The position numbers and the translations under genes are program-made. The notes under the pieces are model-generated. The model was not told the DNA's origin. It saw only the letters and a list, made by a program, of their open reading frames with translations, and ran no database searches. Shown one piece after another: positions 11,476 through 23,286 of a DNA stretch of 64,000 nucleotides. The stretch's first letter is position 1, and every line of letters begins with the position of its first letter. The stretch is taken from the NCBI GenBank assembly GCA_026120185.1, contig JANUWF010001188.1, forward strand, positions 992,001-1,056,000, given 5' to 3'. The DNA is from Voacanga thouarsii (taxonomy: Eukaryota; Streptophyta; Magnoliopsida; Gentianales; Apocynaceae).

Positions 11476-12592
11476 ATGCACACAATTCTGTCCAAGAAAA
11501 GAGAGCATATTGTCGATGTTCTATACCTCAATTTTTCCTTGATGTAATCATATTGTAAAAGCATTGTATGGGGTTAATTTTTGCAATAGTTTTATTTATC
11601 TATGGATAAATAATTTGCATGACAATGAGTAGTAAAGGATGGAACCACCTTAGGATTAAACAAGATCATTAATTTTTCATTCATGAAGTTTTATCCATTG
11701 TTTGGTCACCTAGAAAAATATGAATAGTTTAAGCATGAAAAAGTTTATTTTGGTTATCTTGCTTATTTCATTTTTGTGATCAAATGCACAAGTTCTTATG
11801 AGATCAAAGTCTCACTAGATAGAATGGTTTTTTGATAAAACGTTTTAATCTAAGAAACTTTAAAATAAAAGAGTTCATGTTTTATTTTCTTAAAGGGTTC
11901 AATCCTTGCAATGTAGAATAATGTTGAACTTAAGGTTATTTAATAAAGTTTTACTTAGTTATTAATTTAGAATAGTAAAATAAATTCAAAGTTTATTATC
12001 TCAAAGGATTTAATCCTTGATATAGAGAATAATATTGAATTTTAGTTTTTTACTAAAGTTAATGAAACCATAAGATTGTAGAAAACATTTTTAGACCTAA
12101 AACTCTATTTTCAATAAAAGATTAAGTGGGAAAGAGGTTTCAACAACCCCATAGCTTCCATCACAACTTTTATTAGAGATAGTGGATTTTCTCGTGTCAT
12201 TCTGAGCATAACCCCCTATAGGATGGATTTTCACAAGTATCTAGAACTATTGAAAGAGTAAAATTAAAAGCCTAGGGTATTTGCTTGGATCGACCAACCT
12301 ACGTTGGAGGTTTTTAGTACTAGATTACCCGTAGGTGGTGTGAATCAGTAGCCATCCTATCGGTGAAACTTTTTCTAGATCATTACCTATTAAGGAAGTT
12401 TTGATTCGTGATGGTTATACACTTAACTTAAAATGCTATTAATCTTCTTACGAAGCTTTGTTAGTTTTTCTAAGAGCCAAACAATTTATATTATTGATAA
12501 TGGTTTTGAGAGTTAACTATTATCAAATAAATAATATAAAGAAATGTGCATTTTTTTTCCAAACTAAATGAATGTTTTTTGAAATATTTCTG

Positions 12593-13386
12593 AAATATCT
12601 GGTTTCAGTCCATTATCAATCATTCTCAAGGAAAATAAGTTGATAGGCCCAAATTATGTGGATTGAAAGAGGAACTTGAACATAGTACTCACTATCGAGG
12701 AGTACAAGTATATTCTTACGGATTCCCGTCTTGTGATTGGAGAAGATTACACTTATTAGGAGCGAGAGGCCGAGAAGGCATGGAAGAAAGCTGATGAGAT
12801 GGCTAAGTACTATATGTTGGCTTCCATGCCTAGTGTGCTCCAATCTAAGCATGAGCACATGGCCACTGCGTATGACATGAGTTTATTATTGTGTACCGTG
12901 TTTGCTAACAAGAGCTGGCCCGCAAGGCAGGAAGCTCTAAGGGCAATCATAAATACTAGAATGGCTAGGGGCATCAGTTCGAGGACATTTGCTCAAGATG
13001 ATTCCCTATTTTGAGGAGGCCGAGATCCTAGGCACAATAATAGATCCTGAGAGCCAAATTAACAAGGTTCTTAAAACTCTGCTTGATTCATATTCACAGT
13101 TCAAGTTGAACAACACAATGAACAAGTTGGATATGAATCTCACGGAGCTTATGAAAGAGCTCCAGGCAGCAAAGAAGATCATGGAGCCCTTGTCAAAGGT
13201 TTTGGTCTCTCGTTTAGATTCTTCTAAAATTAAGGCAAAGCCTAAGAAATTTAAAAAGAGGAAGGTCCATAATAATGTAGGGGCCCAGCCCAAAGCATCT
13301 GGTCATGGCAAGCCAACGGGCAGCCCAAAGGCAAATGTTTCAAGTATTGCAAGAAGGGGCATTGGAAGAAAGAATGTCCAGACTTC
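12593..13386 (+). pseudogene. gag: Copia 1 gag (degenerate)
   Basis: Capsid/nucleocapsid gene. The N-terminus has the copia signature ENKLIGPNYVD followed by TGA (12664-12666) where Trp is expected; the identical Trp-to-stop change is in copia 2. Then come EKAWKKADEMAKYYMLAS and KHEHMATAYDM, a basic KPKKFKKRK stretch, and a zinc knuckle in another frame reading CFKYCKKGHWKKECP, in which the second Cys is displaced by one residue. Stops and frameshifts show it is dead. Confidence 0.85.
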
Positions 13387-14127
13387 TTAGCCAAGTCTAT
13401 TTCAGGTATTACTCTATATTTAGAGTCTATTTTAATAGTTAGATTAATATTTTCTTGGATAGTTGATTCTGGAGCCACTGACTATGTCTGTAATTCCTTG
13501 CAGGGGTTTATAAACACAAGGAGACTCAATAAGAGTGAGCATGAACTTCAAGTAGGGAATGGAGCAAGAATATGGGCTGAAGCAATAGGAGATCTTGAAC
13601 TTATTTTTTATTGTAATAGGAAGTTAATTTTAAAAGATATGTCATATGTTTCTTGTTTTAAACAAAATTTGTTTTCAGTTTCTGAATTAATGAATCAAGG
13701 ATATTCTGTTCCTTTCCATCAGTAGAAATGGTAATTTCATTTGTACAAGAAACATGTATGGAAATCTCTTTTATATACTTCCTATTAGAAGTCAAGTAAA
13801 TAATATTCAAATTGAACCTCATAATAAAAAGAGAAAGATCATATCAAATGATTCGTATTTGTGGCATCTAAGATTTGGACATATAAATCCCAATCGAATT
13901 CAAAGACTAATCTATGATGGGCCTTTCGGTTCATTGAGATTGGAAGAATAGCCTCAATGTGAATCATGCCTTAAAGGTAAGATAATCAAAATGTCCTTTA
14001 CCAAAAAGGCGGATAGAGCCACGGAAATACTAGCATTAGTTCATATGGATGTTTGTCGTCCGATGACTACACCAACTAAGGGAGACTACGAGTACTTTAT
14101 TACTTTCAAAGATGATCACACTCATTT
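13387..14127 (+). pseudogene. pol: Copia 1 pol: protease and integrase start
   Basis: Aspartic protease: WIVDSGATDYVCNSL with the catalytic DSGA motif (about 13456), then the LILKDMSYV region. Next is the GAG-pre-integrase domain (SYLWHLRFGHIN, about 13853) and the zinc-binding CESC motif, then the start of the integrase core (VHMDVCRPM, YFITFKDDHT). Coding stops at 14127, where chromovirus C inserted. Internal stops include a Trp-to-TAG change near 13950. Order protease-integrase identifies Ty1/copia. Confidence 0.85.
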
Positions 14128-14759
14128 TGTAACACCCTTACTAAAGGTAATAGCAGAAGCATATCAACATCGAGTGTCGCCCTGTCTAGTTACCCAGACA
14201 AGGGGTCTTTATAACAAAAAAAAAAAAAAACAATAGAGTATGTAAGGTCCAAATCCATACAACAACCCATATTGATGGTCACGCGCACAATATATAATAA
14301 AGAATCTCATACATGAAAATTTTCATTCAACATTAGTAATAAGGTACATTATCCAAAAGAGAAATGTCCGGACCTATTCTGCAGTCACTAAGGTATCATC
14401 CTCTATCCGTAGGTCCGCTCAACTCCGAATCCTACAAAAAGGTGAGATGAAAGACACGTGTGAGTGAAAAATCACCCAGTGAATCTCCTATGTGCTAATA
14501 CTTTATCAAAGAGACATAGTACATAAAACTTTTATGGAATAGCATATCATTTATTTACTGGAAACGATTCCAAAACTCTTTAATGAAAAGTTTATTCAGA
14601 ACTCAATTATTTTTGAAAAACCATATTTCAATTTCAAAACATTGTCCCAATTTTCAAATCACAGGCATTTCTTCAACAGAAGGTCGGCCTGTATGCAAAG
14701 CTCACAAGGTTTTACTTCGGCATCACGATCTTATTGTGCTAAGGTCTCCGTCTTACAGC

Positions 14760-14930
14760 ACTCAACCGTGCATTGCCGGATAAGTACACCGACTTGCACC
14801 GTGTCATCGTACTGAGACCACAGCCTCCAGTACACAATCCGTGCGTCACCGGATAAGCACACCAATTTACACTGTGTCATCGTATTGAGACCGTTGCCTA
14901 CAGTACTCGATCCGTGCATCGTTGAAAAAT
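14760..14930. repeat. Tandem direct repeat, about 80-85 bp
   Basis: Two imperfect copies, each running from CCGTGC(A/G)T(T/C)(G/A)CCGGATAAG through TGTCATCGTA to CAGTAC. The equivalent copies in the other LTR lie at about 23925-24080. Confidence 0.7.
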
Positions 14931-15519
14931 CTTTCACTTGCTACCATAAGCCAGGAGTCCCAATCCTGGCGTCAATCACCATCGAGGCAGTAAGGAGTTA
15001 AACGCTCCGAGTGTCCCCGCCCGGCATCGAGTGAATGACTTAGAATCAAGAAGCGCCTGCAGATGCGGCAATTACCAGGTGCCAAACGACTAGCCAGGAT
15101 GACTCTTCTCAATATCATGTCACCCTATTTGGAGTAAGGCAATCCCCAGAACTAGGTAGGTTACTTGGGGTCGTCTATCTCTACCATGAGCTAGTACAAA
15201 GATTAAAGTCCTTGCTGAGTACTTAATGTTAACAATACCAACCCCGTGTAACTGAATAGGCTAGAGGGTTATCAGATCCCGCAGGATTTTCAAATCAAAA
15301 TATTTTTGGGGTAAAACAACATTTTCCAGAATTTGATCCCACTGACTCGTAAGTCAGATCATCATTCACATAGGCTCCACAGAGCCAATCAATTCATTCC
15401 ATAGGCACATTAGGCCAATAAACAATTATAGGGATCAAAAGGTCATTTTCCAAAAGTTAATCTCATCACAAGAGATTACTTTTCAAAATCATGTTAAAAT
15501 AGGATAAAGTGTTCTGTTC

Positions 15520-15920
15520 ACATATCAAAACGTGTTTCCAAGAGTATCTAGGTCATTTTTCACATACTCGATCACAAAAGTTATTTCCAAGGGTATTCAG
15601 GTCATTTTACCCATACTCGATTCCAAAAGACTTTCCTTTGGTACTCGGTTCATTTTATCCTTACCCAATTTGGTATTCACAAAAGTTCCAATAAAGGTAT
15701 TTTGGTCATTTATTGAATGAATGAGTTCCAAAGGTTTTTATAAAACATTCCAATAAGGACATTTGGATCATTTTCCAAATATTTGATTCCAAAAGGAACT
15801 CATTTCAAGAAGTCTAGAGTTCTAATCCCAAAAGGGGGTTCAATTTAAAGATTCCAAACACAATTCCATAAAATGTTCCAATAAGGGCATTCTGGTCAAT
15901 TCATGAATACTCGATTCCAA
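15520..15920. repeat. Degenerate short-repeat field in LTR
   Basis: About seven imperfect units of 40-65 bp built on AAGGGTATT..GGTCATTTT..ATACTCGATTCCAAAAG. The homologous field in the right LTR is at about 24650-25040. Units vary by indels, which suggests slippage or internal recombination. Confidence 0.65.
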
Positions 15921-18460
15921 AATTTACAATTTTTTGAAAATTCCAAGTATTTAATTCAAAAAGGACTAAATTCAGAAAATTCATCCTTTAATAATCCAAT
16001 AAGGTTTCTAAGCCGATTATGATGTTCAATCGAGCCCAAAATGGTATAAAATAATTCTTGCTCCGATAACCTTAAACATATTCAAGGATTTCCAAAATGG
16101 TATAAAACATAGCATTTCATAGAAAAGTGAAGCACACTAGCTTTTAAAAGGTTTTAGAAATCAAAGGGACTCACCTCGTGAGCTAACTAAACTCTTTCCA
16201 TTTACGGTTGTTCAACCATCGTTTTCACCATTTTCAATGTTTCGTTGGCCGTTTACTGACAAACCTACACCAAATATCGTTTTCGGGTCAAATCATATTT
16301 TGGCCAAAAACTAGCCGATGAGTAGCTGACGTGCTCGATGAGTAGATAACGTTTAGCCAACGGGGGCCGATGGTTAGTCGACGGTCAAGGAAAATGTTCA
16401 ATTTTCGTTCTCATTGTTTTTTCATCGTTTGATTCTTTCGTTTTCCTCTTTCCACATCCGTTATCCCTTCATATACAAGGGATTCACTTCATATTTCCTA
16501 TTTATTTAATCCAACACTACATAATTAATCATTTTTAAGTTCAACCATTTTCTAAGCAAAATTTTGGAATTTTTCTGCTTTGACACATGATTTTGTTTTG
16601 GACATAACTTTCAACCTACAACTCCGATTGATGCCGAACATATTCCAAAATGTTCTCAAGATTTTCCTTGATGATTTCCAATGCACAAAATACTCATTTC
16701 CCTTTTTGTTTCATTTAGTTAAATCCATAATATCTCAGTACTTCATTCCCGTAACTGAAATGACAACCTTTGGTATTTATATCATAACTTTTTATTCACA
16801 ACTCCAAATCATGAAAAATTGATCCGAAAATGATCCTAAGACAATTAACTAACCATGTTGTTCAGTTTATTACCTCTTCAGAGCTGCACAAAATTCTTCC
16901 AAAATAAAATTTCTGTTTTGTTCCTTTCATTCATTTAATCCACTCTCTTTTCTTTCCTATCTCATACATAAGTCATTCAATCATTACAATCCTTTCTTTA
17001 TCATCTAAACATCACATAATCCTTCTTGATGCCAGTCATGCACAATCAGTATCTTTCATGTTTAAACAACTATAAAACCAACAACTTTGAATAATAACAA
17101 CAATATTTCATTTTCTTCAACAATTATTGCATTTGTTATCTTATTTCCTTCTTCCATTTTAGTAGCCGTGAACAATTCTTTAAACCATCTTCAAAACACC
17201 TTTAAACATCATATAAATCACAGCATACATGCCTCCAAATGCGCCACCATGCACAACAAATACAACAACCCCAAAACATAGATATTTTCTAAACATAAAT
17301 CACAATTCATATGAATTTTCTCAATAAAATTCATATCAAAACAATCTTTATTCTTCATGCTTCAACTTTAATTCTTGAAACATTGACTTTTACCTTGTTT
17401 ATTGATTGCTCTAGGCTGAAAATGGTCCATGTTCCTTCCATTTTCTCTTCTTGGAATGCTTTCTCTCTCTTTTTCCTTTTTCTCTCAATTTTCTCTAGCT
17501 TTTCTTTCCTTTTCTTCCTCTCTTCTTTCTTTCTTCATTCTTATACTTGCTGTCTGTTTTTTTAGCTGTTGAAATACAGCTTCCACTGCCATTCTCATGA
17601 CCAAAATCACATGGTCAAATGATTCATTAAATGGTCAAAATCTTTCTTTGAAAGTTTTGGCCAAATCTCCTATTTTTCTTTTATTTTCTCCTTTATTTTC
17701 TTTCTTCATTGTACCAAAATTCAGGCTCTTCTTCAGCCATTTTCCACCACCACTTTCTTGGACTTCTTGGTCTAAATTGTGACCAAGATTGGTCATAAAG
17801 TCAACCTTTGTAGACTATCCAATTTTCAACCATTTTCTTATTAGTTGATTTAATTAATTTCCTTAATTAATAATCTTATTCAATAAGCTTTTGAAATAAA
17901 ATAATCCCACACATATCTTACTTCCCCAATGGTATTTTGACATTTGTTTTCATCCTCCAATCATATTACGACACATGTCTTAATGTCGACCGCACTTTAG
18001 AATTTTCTTCATAATTACCAAAATTAGATCCAGAATGGAAAAATATTTTACTTTACCATTTAACTCCAAAAATTGCACTGAATCCATTGGCAATACTCAA
18101 ATTCTTGAATTCCTTCTCTACTTGATCAAATTTGAGGTCAAAGTCACAGGTGCAATCAAAATGATGAAAATGCCCTCGATGCCTCGGGTAGCATAATTCA
18201 CATCAAAACGCGTTCATCGCACTGATCAATTTCTCTTCTCAACGTACCCTCAAATTCTTATTGAATTAATAATATTAGCCTTCCGAAGATTTAGGGTACG
18301 ATTAAAACAAATTCAATAATTATATCCATGTCATGCCCAAATATTATCATACCAAAATATTCGTCTCATTACACTGATCAACTTTTGTTCTAGTCATTGA
18401 TACAAATCCTCATCCTATTACAAGTAGTAGCCATTCGAAAGTAAAAGGTGGGGTATTACA

Positions 18461-18473
18461 TTCTCCCATCCTT
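18461..18473 (-). other. Polypurine tract of chromovirus C
   Basis: Minus-strand AAGGATGGGAGAA directly upstream of the 3' LTR start (TGTAATACCCC); primes plus-strand DNA synthesis. Confidence 0.75.
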
Positions 18474-19597
18474 ACAAAAAAATTCGTCCTCAAAATTAGT
18501 TTACACTTAGAATAGTTTTGGGTACCTTTTCAACATCTTCACTTTCGTTTTCTCAAGTTGCATCTTGTACATGATGATGGTTCCACGATACTTGTACAAG
18601 TGGAATTTTCTTATTCCGCAATTCCTTTTCAGCATGCTCCAAGATCTTAATAGGCTTTTCCTCATTTTTTAAGCTTAGAGTCATCTCAACAGATTCTTCA
18701 TTCAAAATATAGGTAGGATTAGTCACCTACTTTAGAAATTGGGATACATAAGACATGCCGTGAATAACTTGAAGTTCCACTGGTAACTCCAATCAATATG
18801 CTACTGTCCTTATCCTTTTAACAATAAAAAATGGTTCAATGTACCTAAATGCCAATTTCTTTTCGTACTCTTTAATTCCTAACTGTCGTTGTGGAGCCAA
18901 CTTCAAGAATACATAATCCCCTTCAGTACTTTCAAATCTCTCCCACGTCGATCTGTATACCGCTTTTTTTTTTTTTTTTGGCTGCTCTGTGCTACTTCTA
19001 ACTTGGTTTTGATCATGTCTATAGCCTGTCAGACCCTTTTCAAGATCAAAAGCATCTTGTTCGCCCGTTCTTTATCCTAAACTTTCTTAATATAATAAGG
19101 ACCGACATTTTCTTCCATATAAAGCTTCAGACGGGGTCATTCCAATAGTTGACTGATAACTATTAGGCACATTTTGTACATACTAAATTATCAATCCACT
19201 TAATTCTAAAATTTAAAGTGTAAACCCGCAACATATCTTCCAAAACTCAGTTCACTCATTTAGTTTGTCCATCCGTTTGTAGGTGCACTGCTATGTTGAA
19301 CTTTAATGTTGTCCCGTAATGAAATCCATAGTAATTTCACTCTAGTTCCATGATACAGTTGGTAATGGCTGTAATAACCCTTCAGGACATCGTTGATCAG
19401 CTTTCACTTGCTTACAAGTTAAGCATTGAGCTACAAAATCTGAGATATCCTTCTTCATGCTGATCCACTAATATACCATTTCAAGTCCTGATATATTCTC
19501 ACGGCTCCTGGACGAATAGTATACTTACTTTAGGGTGCCTTCATTAAAACATCTTGTCCCATCGCAGACTGTTTCAAGATACAATACCGATCTCGCC
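18474..19597 (-). pseudogene. pol: Chromovirus C pol 3' part: integrase, chromodomain
   Basis: Minus-strand remnants in order: the CLTCKQVKADQRCPEG zinc-binding end of the integrase HHCC domain (about 19380-19445), a deletion through much of the core, a fragment equivalent to TDGQTERVN..LEDMLR (about 19210-19290), the GDYVFLKV-type C-terminal domain (about 18800-18930), and a chromodomain remnant with KKIPLVQVSWNHHHVQDAT (about 18560-18625). Multiple stops and frameshifts. The chromodomain is what would steer integration toward marked chromatin. Confidence 0.8.
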
Positions 19598-20218
19598 CCT
19601 ACTATTAGGAGTGGTGAATCCTTTATTGACCCTCTCAACTATTTTCATTTACCTCACAATGTACCTAATATCCATCCCATATGCGGTCCTCGATCGAGCT
19701 CTGGAGACTGGAATCAAAGTACAAAGCTCAGCAAACAAAGTACATTGGAGATCTCAAGTCTAAGGATACTTGTACATTTGCTATATTGAGATTATATCAC
19801 TGCACTAAATAGCTATCCATGTGATTATCTCAAAGCTAGGTCATCCAATGAACTTGTTCCATTAACAAGCATCCATGTGTTAACTTTGAGTATCTCAATA
19901 CTCACGGTTATGAGAACCACCGCATGATCAAGTTAGGAAGTCTAACACATGCTAGTCTTAACGCATTAATGATGTCCTGTCTCATTAATATTATGACTAG
20001 GGACTATTTAAGTACTAATACCATCTAGTGTAGTAGGAATCTCATATCATGATCTCTATCATGATTTCCTTAACACAGTGTTGTACTAGGGACTTTATCG
20101 AACAGTTATATTACTTAAAGTAAACAAAAGAAACTGTAAGATAAATAATGACTTTTATTAAAATAAAATGTGTCATATACAATGTACAAATAATTGCCTC
20201 TAGGGCACAACACTAACA
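19598..20218 (-). mobile_element. Truncated LTR of TGTTAG-type copia-like family
   Basis: Homologous to the inner-right 620 bases of the solo LTRs at 51989-53680 and 55365-57058, from CTACTATTAGGAGTGG to GGGCACAACACTAACA. The right border is intact; about 1.05 kb is missing on the left, so no TSD can be matched. It splits the chromovirus C pol between RT and integrase. Confidence 0.85.
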
Positions 20219-21639
20219 GAAACTATCTTAGGGAGTTTTCTCAATAAATCTTCGGTAATATCTTGCCAATCCCAGGAAGCTTCGGATTTTGATCAGAGTC
20301 TCACGATATTTTCAATCTGGCACCACTTCAACTTTTATAGGATCTACTATAATCCCATCTCTAGATATCACATGTCCTAAGAATGCTATTTCTTGCAACC
20401 AAAAATTACACTTACAGAATTTCACATACAATTTGGTCTCTTTTAACTTCCCTAAGACTTTTTGAAGGTACTGCTTATACCCTTAAGGACTTGGAGTACA
20501 CCAGAATGTCATCTATGAATATGATCACAAAATTACCTAATTATGGCCGAAATGTTTGGTACATCAGGTCCATAAAAATGGCAAGGGCATTAATAACGCC
20601 AAATGGCATTACTACAAACTTAAAATATCCATATCGAGTGATATATATAGTCTTTGGTATATCTTCTTCCCGAATTTGGACCTAGTAATATTCTTGCCTT
20701 AAGTCTAATTTCGATAAACATCTAGCTCCTCGCAACTGATTGAGCAGTTCATCAGCCATGGGTAATGAATATTTATTCCTTACTATCACTGCATTTAGTC
20801 CTCAATAATCTACACATATCCGTAATGACCCATCTTTCTTCTTAATAAATAATACAAATGCTCCCCATGGTGAAGCACTTGGTCGAATAAACCATTGCCC
20901 CATCAATTCCTGTAGTTATTTCTCGAGCTCTTGCAATTCTGTAAGTGCCATTCTAGATGGAGTCCTTGAAATTGGTTCTGCCGATAGCACTAGAGCAACG
21001 GAAAATTCTACTTCCCTCTCCGATGGCAATTCCTTCAATTCCGCTAGAAAAACATCTAAATATTTATTCACAACAGGTACAACTTCAGGCTTCTTAACCT
21101 TTCCTGGCTTATTAATTACATAGGTCAAGTATCTTGTACACTCTTCCCTAATCATCTTCCGGACCTTGAGTCCCAATACAAAAACATTACTTTTCCTTCC
21201 AACCCCATCTATAGTTTCCAATATTGATTTCCTAGACCGATGAAAATGTTCGACCTTATGTCTACAACCAACTTAAGCATGATGCTGAAATAGCCAACCC
21301 ATGCCCAAAATAGCATCATAATCCTCTATGGGCAATCTTATTAAATCTTCTTTCAAAACGTTATCTCCTACCAAGACCTTATAGTTCCTATATATTTTCT
21401 CATTATTCATTTTCTTTCCTAATAGGGTACTAGCAATCATTTCATATGAATTTTCTTCCCTTTTATCCCCATAGAATCAAGAAATGAATTGGCAACAAAA
21501 AATGCATAGAAGAAGGATCTACCAATATTTTATCATTATGACAAAAAATGAGAAGTGTACCTTCCACCACTGCAATTTGATCATTTGTCTTCTTTAATGC
21601 CACTACCCGAGCATTTATTTGCGGTTTGGGAAGGGGTCT
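20219..21639 (-). pseudogene. pol: Chromovirus C protease and reverse transcriptase
   Basis: Minus-strand protease remnant around 21230-21560, including the DYDAILGM region. A linker with VPVVNKYLDVF and ELPSEREVEF (20916-21221) leads into RT starting RMALTELQELEK. RT core remnants follow to 20219, including complements of the LRLCVDYRGLN, GYHQ and F..YIDDILVYS blocks with several changes. Stops and frameshifts throughout; the RNaseH end is lost at the inserted LTR. Confidence 0.75.
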
Positions 21640-22662
21640 AGTTCTGGAGGTAGAGACCTGCCATGGGTTTCCTCTTTTTAATCCTAACCTCTGTCCTTGG
21701 CTATTGCTTCCAGGTCGATTCCATCCTCCTATCCTTCGTGGGCGAGGGCAATTTAAAATCTTATGCCCTATTTCCCTACAATTGAAGCATTTAAAGGAGG
21801 GCGATCCTCCCATTAGGCCAGTTAGGCCTCCCCTCTGTTGTAGTTTCCTCTTTCTCTGCCATTAGGGCCCTTTAGACATCTTATGATTCATGCTTCGAAA
21901 TCCGCATAGGTTCCTCTCACCTGCCTACTCAATATCAGCCATTTCCGTTTTAGAGGCCATCTCTACTGCAGTGTTATAACTGGTGGGAGCTATACTTGCA
22001 AATACTTTTTTCAGCTCTGGCCATAAACCCTTCACAAAACATCTAACCCTATCTACCTCTAAATGGACCAAGAGTGGCTAATATTTTGATAGTCTAGTAA
22101 ATTCAGCAGCGTATTATCCCACCGTACGGCCTCCTTGCCGAATAGCTTGGAATTCATCCTCCTTTCTTTCTACCACCCAAATAGGAATAAACTCCCTCTT
22201 AAAACTGGCCTTAAAATCTGTCCACTCCCATTCTTGTTGATTCATCTCTCTTGCCCACCAATCTTGGGCAAGTCCTTTCAACTGGAATGTAGCAAGTTGT
22301 ACCTTCCTTTGCTCCGAATAATTCAAGGCTACAAAGATTTTTTCCATCTGTTCAATCCAATTTTCAGCCTCCTATTCTAAGTCAGGTCGCCCTTGAATTT
22401 GTGGATGGGTGAAATTCTAAAAAGCGCTCAAGGGCTTGATCTGATTCGACTTCACTTTGCTGACTTTCTCGGCTCATACCCTTATTTACCCTAGCATTCT
22501 CAGTCAGCCGTTGGATCTTGTTAGCCACTTTTCGAAGGTTTGAAACATAGGGTCATCCTAGGTTGTGAGGTGGGGACCTTCCATCTATAGTTCCTCTACC
22601 ATTGGTTCAGGGTTATTTTGAGTAGCCCGCAATAATCGTCTAGAGGTCTGTTTAGGTGGCAT
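21640..22662 (-). pseudogene. gag: Chromovirus C gag (degenerate)
   Basis: Start ATG is the complement of 22660-22662 (MPPKQTSRRLLRATQ). A Ty3-type capsid region lies at 22114-22347, with KVQLATFQLKGLAQDWW and FKREFIP, and a CX2CX4HX4C zinc knuckle CFNCREIGHKILNC at about 21750-21791. Multiple stops between them. Role: capsid and nucleocapsid of the particle. Confidence 0.8.
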
Positions 22663-22870
22663 CTATATAATTTATAAGATTTTACCGATATAACAAATGT
22701 AATATAGCTCAAAAGCTATCATAAAATAGGTATAGTGCAATTAGCAAAATGTAACACATGTTTATTCTCATTTACAACAAATTCAATACAAAATTCGTGT
22801 GCCAAGCACATAGTTATATACACCGGTCGAACTATACATATCATATTATATTTATCTACATCTCATTCTC

Positions 22871-23211
22871 CTACTCATCATTCTCACTATTTGATAAGGG
22901 AGGTCCTGAATCAATCGAGACTGTATAGGACTCCGGTGCATTAACCTTCTCATCTCCATCCGCATTTGATTGCAACCAATTCTATAGTTTTAGCTCTATC
23001 TCTAAATCCTTCCCTTCATCAACATTGTCTTGGTGGTATAGATCAATATCACCATCTATCTCATTAGAGTCACCACTTGCCTCCTCATGTGGCGATAGTA
23101 TCTGCTCAAGATAGGTTTCCTCGCTATACCCGAGCTCTCACCTACCTCTATCTTCCGTTCATCACTGTGCTTGACCATTGCATGCTTGCCCTTATCACTT
23201 CTATCCACCAT
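22871..23211 (-). pseudogene. Chromovirus C leader ORF upstream of gag
   Basis: Between PBS and gag, starting MVDRSDKGKHAMVKHSDERK, with GESSGIARKP, then over a frame change an acidic segment (EIDGDIDLYHQDNVDEG) ending SNSENDE and a stop. No domain recognised. The position and acidic Ser/Asp/Glu-rich composition parallel the leader ORF of chromoviruses A and B (6934-7210, 40200-40476), although the sequences are not clearly alignable by eye. Confidence 0.4.
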
Positions 23212-23271
23212 ATCTACACAATAAAATGGTTCTATTCATTCTTATGATGATACCACAGTTCTATAAAACTA

Positions 23272-23284
23272 GGCTCTAATACCA
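23272..23284 (-). other. Primer-binding site, initiator-Met type
   Basis: Minus-strand TGGTATTAGAGCC, one mismatch from the Met-tRNA complement, two bases from the 5' LTR end. Confidence 0.85.
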
Positions 23285-23286
23285 AT

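Larger units (their letters stand above)
10699..12592 (+). other. Copia 1 leader, candidate 1.9-kb intron
   Basis: Noncoding leader between LTR and gag, with PBS and GC modules. It starts at the GTAAGT donor. The homologous acceptor in copia 2 is TTTTCAG|AAATGG; here the site is TTTCTG|AAATAT, so both acceptor AG and gag ATG are mutated. A T-rich tract precedes it. Apart from the GC modules I see no further feature. Confidence 0.4.
7211..14127 (+). mobile_element. Ty1/copia element 1 (5' part)
   Basis: Order LTR, Met-type PBS, long leader, gag, protease and start of integrase fits copia. It is inserted in the chromovirus B leader (left TSD TATAT) and is cut in the integrase region at 14127 by chromovirus C. 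No right half or 3' LTR follows chromovirus C, so the remainder was deleted or moved. A solo LTR of a related family is nested in its LTR. Domain order protease-integrase is diagnostic; the lineage is not assigned. Confidence 0.85.
14128..18460 (-). repeat. 3' LTR of chromovirus C (4.3 kb)
   Basis: Unusually long LTR. Its plus-strand left edge reads TGTAACACCCTTAC and its right edge GGGGTATTACA. It contains an 85-bp direct repeat (14760-14930) and a region of degenerate short repeats (15520-15920), both also present in the other LTR. T-rich open frames at 16580-17782 show no domains and are not genes. Confidence 0.85.

Noticed and set aside
11271..11564. Several overlapping ORFs on both strands across the GC modules
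   Set aside because: Open in nearly all frames because the GC-rich units lack stop codons; no consistent frame between copies.
13324..13330. CCCAAAG slippery heptamer exactly where the copia 1 gag frame shifts to the zinc-knuckle frame
   Set aside because: Copia elements normally use a single gag-pol frame, the frame switch in copia 2 lies at another place, and a one-base loss in the neighbouring GGG run explains the shift more simply.
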